Origin: Phenylobacterium koreense
Lineage (GTDB): Bacteria > Pseudomonadota > Alphaproteobacteria > Caulobacterales > Caulobacteraceae
Assembly (NCBI RefSeq): GCF_040545335.1
Contig: NZ_JBEPLU010000002.1
Location: 186,001-250,000, forward strand
Direction of reading: 5' to 3'
Length of the DNA stretch: 64,000 nt
Shown: positions 1 through 8,364 of the stretch, piece after piece
How the letters are laid out: the number at the start of each line of letters is the position of its first letter
Numbering within the stretch: the first letter of the stretch is position 1
Notes under the pieces: model-generated
Told to the model about the DNA's origin: nothing
Seen by the model: only the letters and a program-made list of their open reading frames with translations
The model's database searches: none
Position numbers and translations under genes: made by a program

Positions 1-53
1 GGCTGGAAGCACGGCTAAGCTTCCTGAAAGTGTTTCCCTGCTAGGTGGTCGGC

Positions 54-503
54 ATGCTTCGCCGCCAGGTTCTGATCGCCAGCCTTGCCGCCGCCTACGC
101 AGCGCCCGCGCTGGCGGCCGAGGAAAAGTTGGCCGCGATCGCGCAGTACGTGGACGTGACGCCGGTGGCCGTCCCCATTTTGGCGGACGGGCGGATCGTG
201 AACTACGTCTTCGTGGTCATGCGCGTGCAACTGATGCCAGGCGTCGACCCGGCCAGGTGGCGGGCCAAGGAGCCCTATTTCCGCGACGCCCTGGCGCGGC
301 TGTGCAACCGGATCTCGTTCACCAGTCCAAAGGACTATGTGAGCGTCGATGCGCCTCGCCTGGCGGCGGCCTTCTATCGCGAGGCCGCGGCGATCGGCGG
401 CCGGAGCGTCAAGGCCGTCACGCTGATGTCCCAGACCCCCAAGCAGAGGCTCGGCCTTCCTCCGCGCGTCCCGCGTCCGCCGCGCGCGGAGATCCAACCC
501 TAG
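54..503 (+). CDS. Exported hypothetical protein
   Basis: I do not recognise a named family. The protein is about 149 residues. It begins with a basic stretch (MLRRQ) and a hydrophobic alanine-rich segment ending near AAPALAAEE, which looks like a Sec signal peptide cleaved after ALA, so a periplasmic location is likely. The mature part contains a VAVPILADGRIVNYVFVVMR stretch, then a charged WRAKEPYFRDALARL segment and a proline/arginine-rich tail. The VPI-x-DGR-x-VNY pattern resembles small exported alphaproteobacterial proteins of unknown role. The ATG at 54 is preferred over the in-frame GTG at 45 because it starts directly at the n-region. An upstream gene on the same strand may end at the TAA near position 16, but too little is visible to call it. 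Confidence 0.6.
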   Translation: MLRRQVLIASLAAAYAAPALAAEEKLAAIAQYVDVTPVAVPILADGRIVNYVFVVMRVQLMPGVDPARWRAKEPYFRDALARLCNRISFTSPKDYVSVDAPRLAAAFYREAAAIGGRSVKAVTLMSQTPKQRLGLPPRVPRPPRAEIQP

Positions 504-710
504 GACAATCCCTGAGGCGCCGCGGCGTAACCGTGGTCAACGGGCCGTTGCGCGCGTCGGTTACAACTGGCAACGTCTCGACCACTAATAAGGAGCCGCG
601 GACCAACGCAGCTCCCACCTAGGGAAAAAACGACAGGGCCTGGACGTCGAACGCCGTCCAATCGTGGGCGGTGAGCGGCGTTTCGTGCAATCGATAGGGG
701 CGCTTAGAAC

Positions 711-2837
711 ATGAGTCTTACGCTTACGCTGGTGATCGCCGCTGGCTTGTTGGCGGTGCTCTACGGCATCGTCCGAACGGCGCAGTTGTTACGTGCTTCT
801 CCGGGGAGCGCGCGCATGCAGGAGATCGCCGCGGCGATCCAAGAAGGCGCGCAGGCTTATCTCCGCCGACAATACACCGCCATCGCCATCGTCGGCGTGG
901 TCGTTCTGATCCTCGCGGCCGTCCTGATTGGACCGCTGGCGGCCGTGGGCTTCGCCATCGGCGCCATTCTTTCCGGTTCGGCCGGCTTCATCGGGATGTT
1001 GATCTCGGTGCGAGCCAACGTCCGTACCGCCCAGGCCTCGTCCGAGGGGCTGGCGCGGGGCCTGTCGCTGGCCTTCCAGTCCGGCGCCATCACCGGGATG
1101 CTGGTCGCCGGCTTCGCCCTGGTCGGCGTGTCGGGCTACTACGCTTTCCTGGTCGGGCCGCTGGGCCACGAGAACACCAGCCGCGAAGTGGTCGACTCGC
1201 TTGTCGCCCTGGGCTTCGGCGCCTCGCTGATCTCGATCTTCGCCCGTCTCGGCGGGGGCATCTTCACCAAGGGTGCCGACGTGGGCGGCGACATGGTGGG
1301 CAAGGTCGAGGCCGGCATTCCCGAGGACGATCCCCGCAACGCCGCGACCATCGCGGACAATGTGGGCGACAACGTCGGCGATTGCGCCGGCATGGCCGCC
1401 GACCTCTTCGAAACCTACGCGGTGACCACGGTCGCGACCATGGTGCTCGCCGCCATCTTCTTCCGCGGGACGGAGGTCGTCGGCTCGATGATGCTGCTGC
1501 CGCTGGCTATCTGCGGGGTCTGCATCGTCACCTCAATCATCGGCACCTTCGGCGTGCGCCTGGGCAAGTCCAACAACATCATGGGCGCGCTCTACCAGGG
1601 CCTGATCATCACCGGCGTCCTTTCGATCGCGGCGATCTACTGGGTCGTCACCTCGCTGGTCACGGCGCCGGTCACGGTCGGCGACAAGACCTTCGACGCC
1701 ATGAACCTCTTCTGGTGCGGCGTGACGGGCCTGGTCGTCACCGCCCTGATCGTGGTGATCACCGAATACTACACGGGCACGGGCTTCCGGCCGGTGAAGT
1801 CGGTCGCCAAGGCTTCGGTCTCCGGTCACGGCACCAACGTCATCCAGGGCCTGGCCATGTCGCTGGAATCGACCGCGGCGCCGGCGCTGGTCATCGTGGT
1901 CGGCATCATTGTCACCTACAGCCTGGCGGGCCTGTTCGGGATCGCCATCGCCACGACCTCCATGCTGTCGCTGGCCGGGGTGATCGTCGCCCTCGACGCC
2001 TTCGGTCCGGTCACGGACAACGCGGGCGGCATCGCCGAAATGGCTGGCCTGCCGCCGGAGGTTCGGGTCACCACCGACGCCCTCGACGCGGTCGGCAACA
2101 CCACCAAGGCGGTCACCAAAGGCTACGCGATCGGTTCGGCGGGCCTGGGCGCCCTCGTGCTGTTCGCGGCCTACACCGAGGACCTGCGCTACTTCGCGGC
2201 CAATGCGACGCCGGGATCCTTCTTCGACGGTCTCGGCGCCGTCGCCTTCGACCTTTCCAATCCCTACGTGGTGGTCGGCCTGTTGGTCGGCGGCCTGCTG
2301 CCCTTCCTGTTCGGCGGGCTTTCGATGACCGCCGTCGGCCGGGCGGCGGAGTCGGTGGTCGCCGAGGTGCGCCGTCAGTTCAAGGAAAACCCGGGCATCA
2401 TGACCGGGGAGGTCAAGCCTGAGTACGGCAAGGCCGTGGACATCCTGACCCGCGCGGCGATCAAGGAGATGATCGTTCCTTCGCTGCTGCCGGTCTTCTC
2501 GCCGATCGTGCTGTTCTTCGTGATCAACATGATCGCCGGCAAGGTGAACGCTTTCGCCAGCCTCGGCGCCATGCTGATGGGCGTCATCGTCACCGGCCTC
2601 TTCGTGGCGATCTCGATGACTTCGGGCGGCGGCGCCTGGGACAACGCCAAGAAGCTGATCGAGGAAGGCCACCATGGCGGCAAGGGGTCCGACGCCCACA
2701 AGGCGGCGGTCACCGGCGACACCGTCGGCGATCCCTACAAGGACACCGCCGGCCCGGCGGTGAACCCGATGATCAAGATCACCAACATCGTCGCCCTGCT
2801 GCTGCTGGCCGTGCTCGCTCACAGCGCCGTCAGCTAA
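711..2837 (+). CDS. hppA: Membrane-bound proton-translocating pyrophosphatase, K+-independent type
   Basis: Integral membrane enzyme that hydrolyses cytoplasmic pyrophosphate and pumps protons across the inner membrane. The 708-residue product has the full length and about 16 hydrophobic segments expected of the family. The substrate-site signature is intact: [12 protein letters not shown] near residue 180, followed by EDDPRN and [12 protein letters not shown], and a second acidic cluster [12 protein letters not shown] near 430. The [10 protein letters not shown] segment near residue 465 carries lysine where K+-dependent enzymes carry alanine, which by established knowledge marks the K+-independent class. 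The gene stands alone, with a hairpin terminator shared with the convergent bamE downstream. The 207 bp upstream (504-710) contain no gene that I can support and presumably hold its promoter. Confidence 0.97.
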   Translation: MSLTLTLVIAAGLLAVLYGIVRTAQLLRASPGSARMQEIAAAIQEGAQAYLRRQYTAIAIVGVVVLILAAVLIGPLAAVGFAIGAILSGSAGFIGMLISVRANVRTAQASSEGLARGLSLAFQSGAITGMLVAGFALVGVSGYYAFLVGPLGHENTSREVVDSLVALGFGASLISIFARLGGGIFTKGADVGGDMVGKVEAGIPEDDPRNAATIADNVGDNVGDCAGMAADLFETYAVTTVATMVLAAIFFRGTEVVGSMMLLPLAICGVCIVTSIIGTFGVRLGKSNNIMGALYQGLIITGVLSIAAIYWVVTSLVTAPVTVGDKTFDAMNLFWCGVTGLVVTALIVVITEYYTGTGFRPVKSVAKASVSGHGTNVIQGLAMSLESTAAPALVIVVGIIVTYSLAGLFGIAIATTSMLSLAGVIVALDAFGPVTDNAGGIAEMAGLPPEVRVTTDALDAVGNTTKAVTKGYAIGSAGLGALVLFAAYTEDLRYFAANATPGSFFDGLGAVAFDLSNPYVVVGLLVGGLLPFLFGGLSMTAVGRAAESVVAEVRRQFKENPGIMTGEVKPEYGKAVDILTRAAIKEMIVPSLLPVFSPIVLFFVINMIAGKVNAFASLGAMLMGVIVTGLFVAISMTSGGGAWDNAKKLIEEGHHGGKGSDAHKAAVTGDTVGDPYKDTAGPAVNPMIKITNIVALLLLAVLAHSAVS

Positions 2838-2857
2838 GGACGTCGGTCAACGACAAG

Positions 2858-2892
2858 AAAAAGCCCCGGAGAGCAATCTCCGGGGTTTGTTT
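2858..2892. terminator. Bidirectional hairpin terminator between hppA and bamE
   Basis: A perfect 9-bp inverted repeat (CCCCGGAGA at 2864-2872, TCTCCGGGG at 2877-2885) with a GCAA loop. It is followed by a T-rich run on the plus strand and preceded by an A-run, so it can terminate hppA rightward and bamE leftward. Confidence 0.9.
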
Positions 2893-2906
2893 CGTTGTGA
2901 GGCTTT

Positions 2907-3398
2907 TTAGCGCCGGTCGCCCGGACGTCCGCCGGGGACCTGCTCGTCTTCGGAGGGCGGTAGCATCCCGCCGCGTCCGACGTTGCCGAGCAACTGCTCG
3001 AGGATGGTCAGCTCGCGGCCGCGGGTCGGCGTTTCGCGGCCGTTGAACGCGATGACCTTGCCATCCTTCAGGCTCAGGGTGTCGACGTTCTTCACGACCT
3101 CCGTCTCCTTGTCGAAGGTTACGGCGACAACGTGACGCGAGGTGATGACCGGGCGGCGGAAGGCCACGCGCTGCTTCACCTGGTCGATGTAGAACCAGAC
3201 GTTCGGATCGAAGGTCGAGGTGGCGGAGGGCGAGCCGAGGCTGGCGCGCACGGTCGACTTGGTGTCGGTGCCGACCTTCACGTCCTTGGGGTTGGCCTCG
3301 ATGGCCTGAAAGCCGGAATAGGTGGTGATTGGCGCACAGGCGGCGACCGAGCCCAGCAGGCCGGCGGCGAATGCGACATAGGCGACGCGGCGAAACAT
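2907..3398 (-). CDS. bamE: Outer membrane protein assembly factor BamE (SmpA/OmlA family lipoprotein)
   Basis: Lipoprotein subunit of the BAM complex that folds beta-barrel proteins into the outer membrane. The 163-residue product has a basic start, a hydrophobic stretch and a lipobox-like VAAC with the cysteine at about residue 21. The BamE core follows: a KVGTDTKSTVRASLGSPS segment (the conserved helix and G-x-P turn), then NVWFYIDQVKQR and alternating beta-strand segments to about residue 130. The C-terminal tail is glycine/proline-rich and probably disordered. It is divergent from the cytochrome bc1 chaperone gene at 3504 and converges on hppA. This placement next to a plsX/fabH block is common in alphaproteobacteria. 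Confidence 0.9.
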   Translation of the reverse strand: MFRRVAYVAFAAGLLGSVAACAPITTYSGFQAIEANPKDVKVGTDTKSTVRASLGSPSATSTFDPNVWFYIDQVKQRVAFRRPVITSRHVVAVTFDKETEVVKNVDTLSLKDGKVIAFNGRETPTRGRELTILEQLLGNVGRGGMLPPSEDEQVPGGRPGDRR

Positions 3399-3503
3399 GT
3401 GCGAACCGGACCTGTTAAAATCTTGGAGGCTTTGACCTATCGCTCGCGGCCCCTTAGTTCAATGCCGCCTGTATCTGCGCCTGACGGCGAAATCGAGGCC
3501 GAT

Positions 3504-4034
3504 ATGTTCCTTGACCGCTTCTTCCGCCCCCGAACGACCTTGGCGATGGGGCAAAAGCTCTATGCAGGCGTTGTCGCTCAGGCGCGGACGCCTGCGCTTT
3601 ACGAATCCTATGGCGTCCCCGACACAGTCGAGGGACGCTTCGAACTCTATACGGCCCACGTCTTCCTGCTGCTGGATCGGCTGCGGGGGCAGGGTTCGCG
3701 GGCCTCTGAGACCTCCCAGGCCCTGTTCGACACCTATCTGAGCGCACTTGACGATGCGCTGCGCGAAATGGGCGTGGGCGACCTCTCGGTCGGCAAGAAG
3801 ATGCGCAAGCTTGGCGAAGCCTTCTACGGCCGGGTGAAATCCTATGAGTCGGCTTTTGCGGCCCTCCCACAGACCGATCATCTGCAGGCGTTGCTAGGGC
3901 GGACCGTCTACGCTCAGGGCGGCGCGGAAAACGTGGCCAAGCTGGCCGACTACATCGTCCAGAAGCGCGCCGAACTCGCGGGCCAGAAGCTCGATCGGCT
4001 GTTGGAAGGCCAGGCCGAATGGAGCGCGGCATGA
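3504..4034 (+). CDS. Ubiquinol-cytochrome c chaperone family protein (CBP3/UQCC1-like)
   Basis: Bacterial relative of mitochondrial CBP3/UQCC1, which assists assembly of cytochrome b into the bc1 complex. The protein is about 176 residues and mostly helical. Recognisable family segments are the N-terminal LYAGVVAQARTPALYESYGVPDT, then FELYTAHVFLLLDRL, and the GVGDLSVGKKMRKLGEAFYGR segment in the middle. The ATG at 3504 is chosen because a GAGG lies 8-11 nt upstream; an in-frame ATG at 3462 and a much longer upstream extension exist but overlap the bamE promoter. It ends in an ATGA overlap with the DUF177 gene at 4031, so the two are translationally coupled. Confidence 0.85.
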   Translation: MFLDRFFRPRTTLAMGQKLYAGVVAQARTPALYESYGVPDTVEGRFELYTAHVFLLLDRLRGQGSRASETSQALFDTYLSALDDALREMGVGDLSVGKKMRKLGEAFYGRVKSYESAFAALPQTDHLQALLGRTVYAQGGAENVAKLADYIVQKRAELAGQKLDRLLEGQAEWSAA

Positions 4035-4552
4035 GCGGCTGGCGTCACGTCGTCCGGCTGTCGGACGTTTCGCGCGGGGCGGTGAACGTCGATCTCGCCC
4101 CCGACGATACGACTCGTGCGGAGATCGCGCGCGACCTGGGAATCGAGAGCCTTCCGCTCTTCAGGGGCCGACTCACTGTGAGACCGTGGCTGGACGGCGC
4201 AGAGATCGTCGGCCGGTTCGAGGCGCGCGTGGAGCAGATTTGCGGAATCAGCCTCGACCCGTTCGAGACGGATCTTTCCGGCGACATAGACGTGAAGGTG
4301 GTTCCCGCGGGCAGTCCCAACGCGCCGGTTGAATCGCCCGGCTCCGAGGTCGAGTTCGATCTCGAGGCTCCCGAGCCGCCGGACATGCTCGCCAGCGACG
4401 ACATCGACTTGGCCGCCTATCTGACCGAGCACCTGGCGCTGGAGATAGATCCGTTTCCGCGCAAGCCCGGCGTCACATTCGAGTACGAGCCCGAGGTGAA
4501 GGAGGAATCTCCATTCGCCGTCCTACGGAACTTGAAGGACAAAGATGCATGA
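4031..4552 (+). CDS. DUF177 (YceD-like) domain protein
   Basis: Member of the DUF177/YceD family, often encoded beside rpmF or plsX and linked to rRNA/ribosome or lipid genes in other bacteria; the exact role is unsettled. The product is 173 residues. The N-terminal half forms beta-strand segments up to a conserved cysteine (VEQICGISLDPFET near residue 75). The C-terminal half carries the family signature DIDLAAYLTEHLALEIDPFPRKPG near residues 122-145, then a charged tail. Family members often have further cysteines that bind metal; only one is seen here. It overlaps the upstream chaperone gene by 4 nt and precedes plsX by about 80 bp. Confidence 0.85.
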   Translation: MSGWRHVVRLSDVSRGAVNVDLAPDDTTRAEIARDLGIESLPLFRGRLTVRPWLDGAEIVGRFEARVEQICGISLDPFETDLSGDIDVKVVPAGSPNAPVESPGSEVEFDLEAPEPPDMLASDDIDLAAYLTEHLALEIDPFPRKPGVTFEYEPEVKEESPFAVLRNLKDKDA

Positions 4553-4635
4553 TCTGCTCTGAGGTTGCATCAGGGCGCCTCGCTTGTATCCTGCCCTCGA
4601 CTTGCGGCGCTTCGCTGTAAGAGGTGGCGCGCGTC

Positions 4636-5688
4636 GTGACGAAATCCCTGGTCATTTCAGTTGATGCTATGGGCGGCGACCATGGCCCATCCGTCGTCGT
4701 GCCCGGAGTGGCGCAGGCGGCCACCGAGGCTGGTGGCCTGCGCTTCCTGCTGCATGGGGACGAGACGGCGATCGTCGCCGAGCTCGCCAAACATGCAGGG
4801 CTGAAGGATCGCGTCGAGATTCGGCACGCCGACCGCGTCGTCGCCATGGACGAGAAGCCTGCCCAGGCGCTGCGTCGCGGAAAGGGCACCTCGATGTGGG
4901 CCGCGATCGAGTCGGTGAAGGGCGGAGAGGCCGCCGCCGCCGTGTCGGCGGGGAACACCGGCGCCTTGATGGCCATCTCACTGCTGATTCTGCGCATGAG
5001 CGTGGACGTCGAGCGGCCTTGCCTGGTGGTTCAGTGGCCGGGCGTCAGTGGCGTCACCACCGTGCTCGACGTCGGCGCCAATGTGGATTGCGACGCAGAG
5101 CGGCTGGTCGAGTTCGCCATCCTGGGCGAGGCGTTTCACCGCGCGGCCCACGGCATGGCCAAGCCGACGGTCGGGCTGCTCAATGTCGGCTCCGAGGAGA
5201 TGAAGGGCCACGAAGAGGTGCGCCAGGCCAATGCGATCCTGCGCAGCGGCAAGTTCGACATCGACTATCGGGGTTTCGTGGAAGGCGACGAGCTCTTCCA
5301 GAACAAGGTCGACGTGGTCGTCACCGATGGCTTCACGGGCAATGTCGCGCTGAAGACCGCCGAGGGCGCCGCGCGCTACATCGGCGGCGAACTGCGCGGA
5401 GCGCTGACCGGATCGCTGGCAGCCAAGCTGGGCGCGTTGCTGGCGCGATCCGGCTTGATGAAATTCCGCGAAAAGCTTAGCCCCGACGCCGCAGCGCCGC
5501 TGCTTGGCCTCAATGGCGTGGTGGTGAAGAGCCATGGAGGAGCGTCGGCGCGGGACATCGCCGCGGCGATCCGCATGGCTGCGAAGCTCGCCCAAAGCGA
5601 CTTCGCTACTGAAATCGAACGGAACATGACCCGGCTGACCGCCGCGGTCGCCGAACAGCAGCCGCCGGCTGTGGATGGAGCCGCCTGA
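4636..5688 (+). CDS. plsX: Phosphate acyltransferase PlsX
   Basis: Converts acyl-ACP and phosphate to acyl-phosphate, the acyl donor for PlsY in phosphatidic acid synthesis; a peripheral membrane enzyme. The product is about 350 residues. The hallmark DAMGGDHGP is at residues 9-17, followed by AVSAGNTGALMA near 105 and VTDGFTGNVALKTAEG near 230, all typical of PlsX. The GTG at 4636 is chosen because the AAGAGG at 4618-4623 has usable spacing to it, whereas the in-frame GTG at 4624 directly abuts that site. The stop codon is immediately followed by the GTG of fabH, so the two genes form one operon for membrane lipid synthesis. Confidence 0.97.
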   Translation: MTKSLVISVDAMGGDHGPSVVVPGVAQAATEAGGLRFLLHGDETAIVAELAKHAGLKDRVEIRHADRVVAMDEKPAQALRRGKGTSMWAAIESVKGGEAAAAVSAGNTGALMAISLLILRMSVDVERPCLVVQWPGVSGVTTVLDVGANVDCDAERLVEFAILGEAFHRAAHGMAKPTVGLLNVGSEEMKGHEEVRQANAILRSGKFDIDYRGFVEGDELFQNKVDVVVTDGFTGNVALKTAEGAARYIGGELRGALTGSLAAKLGALLARSGLMKFREKLSPDAAAPLLGLNGVVVKSHGGASARDIAAAIRMAAKLAQSDFATEIERNMTRLTAAVAEQQPPAVDGAA

Positions 5689-6666
5689 GTGACGAAAGTT
5701 CTGCGTAGCGTTGTGACGGGGGTCGGAGGCTATCTGCCCGACGAGGTCGTCACCAACAACGACCTGGCCAAGATCGTCGACACCTCGGACGAATGGATTG
5801 TCGAGCGCACTGGCATTCACCAGCGCCATCGTGCGGCCGAGGGCCAGTTGGTGTCCGACCTGGCGGTCGAGGCCGCCAAGCGGGCCCTGGCCGCGGCGGG
5901 CAAGACGCCGGCCGACATCGACCTGATCGTGGTGGCGACCACCACGCCGGACCTGACCTTTCCGGCCACGGCGACGATCGTGCAGCGCAAGCTCGGATGC
6001 CCCGTGGGGATCGCCTTCGACGTCCAGGCCGTGTGCTCGGGCTTCGTCTACGCGCTCTCCACCGCCGACGGGTTCGTCGCGCGTGGTCGCTCCAAGTGCG
6101 CGCTGGTCATCGGCGCCGAGACCATGACCCGGCTCATGGACTGGACCGACCGCGGCACCTGCGTGCTGTTCGGCGATGGGGCCGGCGCCGTGGTGCTGGA
6201 GCCGCAGGAAGGGGAGGGGACTACGGCCGACCGCGGCCTGCTCGGCTTCGCCCTGCGCGCCGATGGGACCAAGCAGGACCTGCTCTATGTCGACGGCGGT
6301 GTTTCGACCGGCAAGGTCGGCCACCTGCGCATGCAGGGCAACCAGGTCTTCCGCCACGCCGTGGTGAATATTTCCGAGGCGATCTTCGCCGCCGCGACGG
6401 ACGCCGGGATCGAGATCGCCGACGTGGACTGGTTCATCCCGCACCAGGCCAACCAGCGCATCCTCGAAGGCGTGGCGCGTCGGGTGGGCATCGAGGAGGG
6501 CAAGGTGATCTCGACGGTCGCCGAGCACGCCAACACCTCGGCCGCCTCCATCCCGCTGGCCTGGGCTAAGGGCGTGGACGAAGGCCTGATCAAGCCTGGC
6601 CAGGTCCTGCTACTGGAGGCCATGGGAGGCGGTCTCACCTGGGGCGCCTGCGTCCTTCGCCTGTAA
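5689..6666 (+). CDS. fabH: Beta-ketoacyl-ACP synthase III
   Basis: Condenses acetyl-CoA with malonyl-ACP to start fatty acid synthesis. The 325-residue protein has the full catalytic triad by motif: cysteine in QAVCSGFVYAL near residue 113, histidine in HQANQRI near 250, and asparagine in EHANTSAASIPLAW near 280. The C-terminal GGGLTWGACVLRL is characteristic. The start is a GTG with zero nucleotides between it and the plsX stop, so it depends on translational coupling. Expected partners are plsX upstream and ihfA/merR downstream, a conserved alphaproteobacterial order. Confidence 0.98.
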   Translation: MTKVLRSVVTGVGGYLPDEVVTNNDLAKIVDTSDEWIVERTGIHQRHRAAEGQLVSDLAVEAAKRALAAAGKTPADIDLIVVATTTPDLTFPATATIVQRKLGCPVGIAFDVQAVCSGFVYALSTADGFVARGRSKCALVIGAETMTRLMDWTDRGTCVLFGDGAGAVVLEPQEGEGTTADRGLLGFALRADGTKQDLLYVDGGVSTGKVGHLRMQGNQVFRHAVVNISEAIFAAATDAGIEIADVDWFIPHQANQRILEGVARRVGIEEGKVISTVAEHANTSAASIPLAWAKGVDEGLIKPGQVLLLEAMGGGLTWGACVLRL

Positions 6667-6732
6667 GGTGAAAAAGGCGACGCTTGCGTCCTCGCTCCTA
6701 AGGCGCGAGGGTGGAGATTGCCTTGAAGTCTT

Positions 6733-6756
6733 TGACCTGATGCGACATTCAGGTCA
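6733..6756. promoter_or_regulatory. Inverted repeat upstream of ihfA, possible operator
   Basis: Perfect 8-bp arms TGACCTGA (6733-6740) and TCAGGTCA (6749-6756) separated by 8 nt, giving 16-bp centre-to-centre spacing. A second smaller palindrome, ATAAC-AA-GTTAT, lies at 6772-6783 and overlaps a TATAAC that could be a -10 element. The site is 55-78 bp before the ihfA start. No regulator is assigned; the dyad geometry suits a dimeric DNA-binding protein. Confidence 0.45.
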
Positions 6757-6810
6757 TGACGAAAAGTCGATATAACAAGTTATCGGTGTTTTTCCGGGGT
6801 AGGGGCGTTC

Positions 6811-7113
6811 ATGAAAGGCGCTACGGTGACACGGGCCGACCTGTGCGAGGCGGTTCATGAGGAAGTGGGGCTGACTCGCCAAGATTGCTCCGAGCTGGTC
6901 GAGAGGACGTTGGAGCTGATGGCTCAGGCCCTCGAGAAGGGCGAGCAGGTGAAGCTGTCCGGATTCGGCGTCTTCCAAGTCCGCGCCAAGCGCGCCCGGA
7001 TGGGGCGCAACCCGAAGACCGGAGAGCCCGCCGCGATCGAACCGCGCCGGGTCATCGGCTTTCGGGCCTCGCAGGTCATGAAGGCGCGGGTGGACCGCGC
7101 CCTCGCGAAGTGA
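6811..7113 (+). CDS. ihfA: Integration host factor subunit alpha
   Basis: Histone-like DNA-bending protein that forms a heterodimer with IhfB and shapes promoters, origins and recombination sites. The 100-residue product is the normal length. Family features are the N-terminal TRADLCEAVHEEVGL helix, the KLSGFGVFQVR turn near residue 50, and the DNA-contacting arm with GRNPKTGEPAAIEPRRVIGFRAS, including the proline that intercalates into DNA. The GxNP-arm sequence and position after fabH favour IhfA over HU. An 8-bp inverted repeat lies upstream and the merR-type gene follows after 13 bp. Confidence 0.95.
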   Translation: MKGATVTRADLCEAVHEEVGLTRQDCSELVERTLELMAQALEKGEQVKLSGFGVFQVRAKRARMGRNPKTGEPAAIEPRRVIGFRASQVMKARVDRALAK

Positions 7114-7126
7114 GGAAGGCAGGCTC

Positions 7127-7546
7127 GTGGCCAAGGGCCCGGACGCCTTTCGTACGATCTCGGAAGCCGCCGACGAGCTGAACGTGCCGCAGCACGTGCT
7201 GCGGTTCTGGGAGACCAAGTTCTCCTTTATTCGCCCGATGAAGCGCGCCGGGGGCCGGCGCTTCTACCGCCCGCAGGACATCGCCATCCTGCGCGGCGTG
7301 CGGACCCTGCTGCACGACGCGGGCTATACGATCAAGGGCGTCCAGAAGCTGCACAAGGAACAGGGTCTCAGGCGTCTCGTGGCCGCCGGAGAGGGCGACC
7401 TGTCGGCGCCGGCGGGGATGGACGAGGATCGGGCGGGCCTCAGCGGGAGCAAGCTCACCGAAGAGGGGCGCGAACGCCTGGGCGCGGCCCTCGACGATCT
7501 GGAAGGCGCAAAGCAGCGGCTCGACGCCCTGCTCAAGCGGTCCTGA
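7127..7546 (+). CDS. MerR family transcriptional regulator
   Basis: Small regulator of 139 residues. The N-terminal winged helix-turn-helix of MerR proteins is clear: FRTISEAADELNVPQHVLRFWETKF (residues 8-32), then GGRRFYRPQDIAILRGV and the GYTIKGVQKLHKEQG helix. The remainder is a short coiled-coil-like region with no cysteine cluster, so there is no sign of metal sensing. It has a GTG start 13 bp after ihfA and is probably cotranscribed with it. The ihfA-merR pairing is widely conserved in alphaproteobacteria; the target and effector are not known from sequence. Confidence 0.93.
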   Translation: MAKGPDAFRTISEAADELNVPQHVLRFWETKFSFIRPMKRAGGRRFYRPQDIAILRGVRTLLHDAGYTIKGVQKLHKEQGLRRLVAAGEGDLSAPAGMDEDRAGLSGSKLTEEGRERLGAALDDLEGAKQRLDALLKRS

Positions 7547-7590
7547 CCAGGACGGCGATCACCTTCGTATCGCCTTTGTTGAGATTCAGC

Positions 7591-7618
7591 TTGCCCGGCG
7601 AGCGCAAGCGGTTAGAAG
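7591..7618 (+). promoter_or_regulatory. Candidate promoter of tRNA-Pro(GGG)
   Basis: TTGCCC (7591-7596), a 16-bp spacer and TAGAAG (7613-7618) lie 17 bp before the tRNA 5' end. The match to sigma-70 elements is moderate, so this is tentative. Confidence 0.35.
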
Positions 7619-7634
7619 AGCCGCTCGCCGATGT

Positions 7635-7711
<77 letters not shown>

Positions 7712-7734
7712 TCGGCGAATTTCCCACTAACGCC

Positions 7735-7935
7735 CTATAGCCGTCCGCGGTTCATCCAGGAGATGAGGGGCAGGATTGGAATCCCCCAGGCCAGACCGCC
7801 GATCCCATAGAAGGCGAGCTGCGCGGCCCAGTGGTCAGGCAAGCGCTCCCCGATCATCGTCAACGCCCAGGCGTAGAACCCCAGGAAGACGACGATGCCA
7901 ATGCCGCCGATGAATTTACGGACGCGTGCGCTCAT
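7735..7935 (-). CDS. DUF2842 family small membrane protein
   Basis: A 66-residue protein from the ATG whose complement is at 7933-7935; longer upstream starts run antisense through the next gene and are not credible. It begins with a basic n-region (MSARVRKF) and has two hydrophobic segments, about residues 9-28 and 38-58, separated by GERLPDHW. The layout and the WGIPILPLISWMNR ending match the small alphaproteobacterial DUF2842 family, whose role is unknown. An inner-membrane location is likely. It lies 41 bp downstream of the GlsB/YeaQ-like gene on the same strand and may share its transcript. Confidence 0.75.
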   Translation of the reverse strand: MSARVRKFIGGIGIVVFLGFYAWALTMIGERLPDHWAAQLAFYGIGGLAWGIPILPLISWMNRGRL

Positions 7936-7976
7936 GCCCTGCCTATAGGCGCCGAGGCGGCGTCCGTCACTAGGCG

Positions 7977-8225
7977 CTAGCGCCGCTTGATCATGCCGAG
8001 CAGGAACAGCAGGATGATCGCGCCGATCGTGGCGACGACGAAGCTTCCGATCCACCCGCCGAAGCCGATGTTGAGCAGGCTGGCGATCCAACCGCCCAGC
8101 AGGGCGCCGACCACGCCGACAAGAAGGTTGGTCAGCAGGCCATGGTCCCGTTTCATGACCTTCTCGGCCACGAAGCCGGCAGCGATGCCGATAACGATCC
8201 ACCCAATGATACCGACGCCTTGCAT
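7977..8225 (-). CDS. GlsB/YeaQ/YmgE family stress-response membrane protein
   Basis: An 82-residue, glycine-rich protein with three hydrophobic segments, ending in a basic KRR. The family pattern is visible: GIIGWIVIGIAAGFVAEKVM at the N-terminus, LLVGVVGALLGGWIA in the middle, and GSFVVATIGAIILLFLLG at the end. Such proteins (also called transglycosylase-associated proteins, a historical name) are often induced by envelope or stationary-phase stress; no enzymatic activity is established. The gene is divergent from ctaA, with 139 bp between the two starts. Confidence 0.9.
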   Translation of the reverse strand: MQGVGIIGWIVIGIAAGFVAEKVMKRDHGLLTNLLVGVVGALLGGWIASLLNIGFGGWIGSFVVATIGAIILLFLLGMIKRR

Positions 8226-8364
8226 ATGAAGCCCTCCGGTTGAGTCTCGCTAACCAAATGCGGTCAAGCTTCCGTGGTTCCGTCGCCCCGGCATGGACCT
8301 TGGCGTCGATCTCCGATAGCGGAACGCTGCACGAATGTTCCGAAAGAGCTACGCCTCGTAAGAC

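Noticed and set aside
1..44. C-terminal fragment of an upstream gene ending at the TAA near position 16
   Set aside because: Only five codons would be visible, which is not enough to support a CDS.
4978..6528. A 516-residue open frame antisense to plsX and fabH
   Set aside because: It spans two well-supported genes on the other strand and has shadow-like composition.
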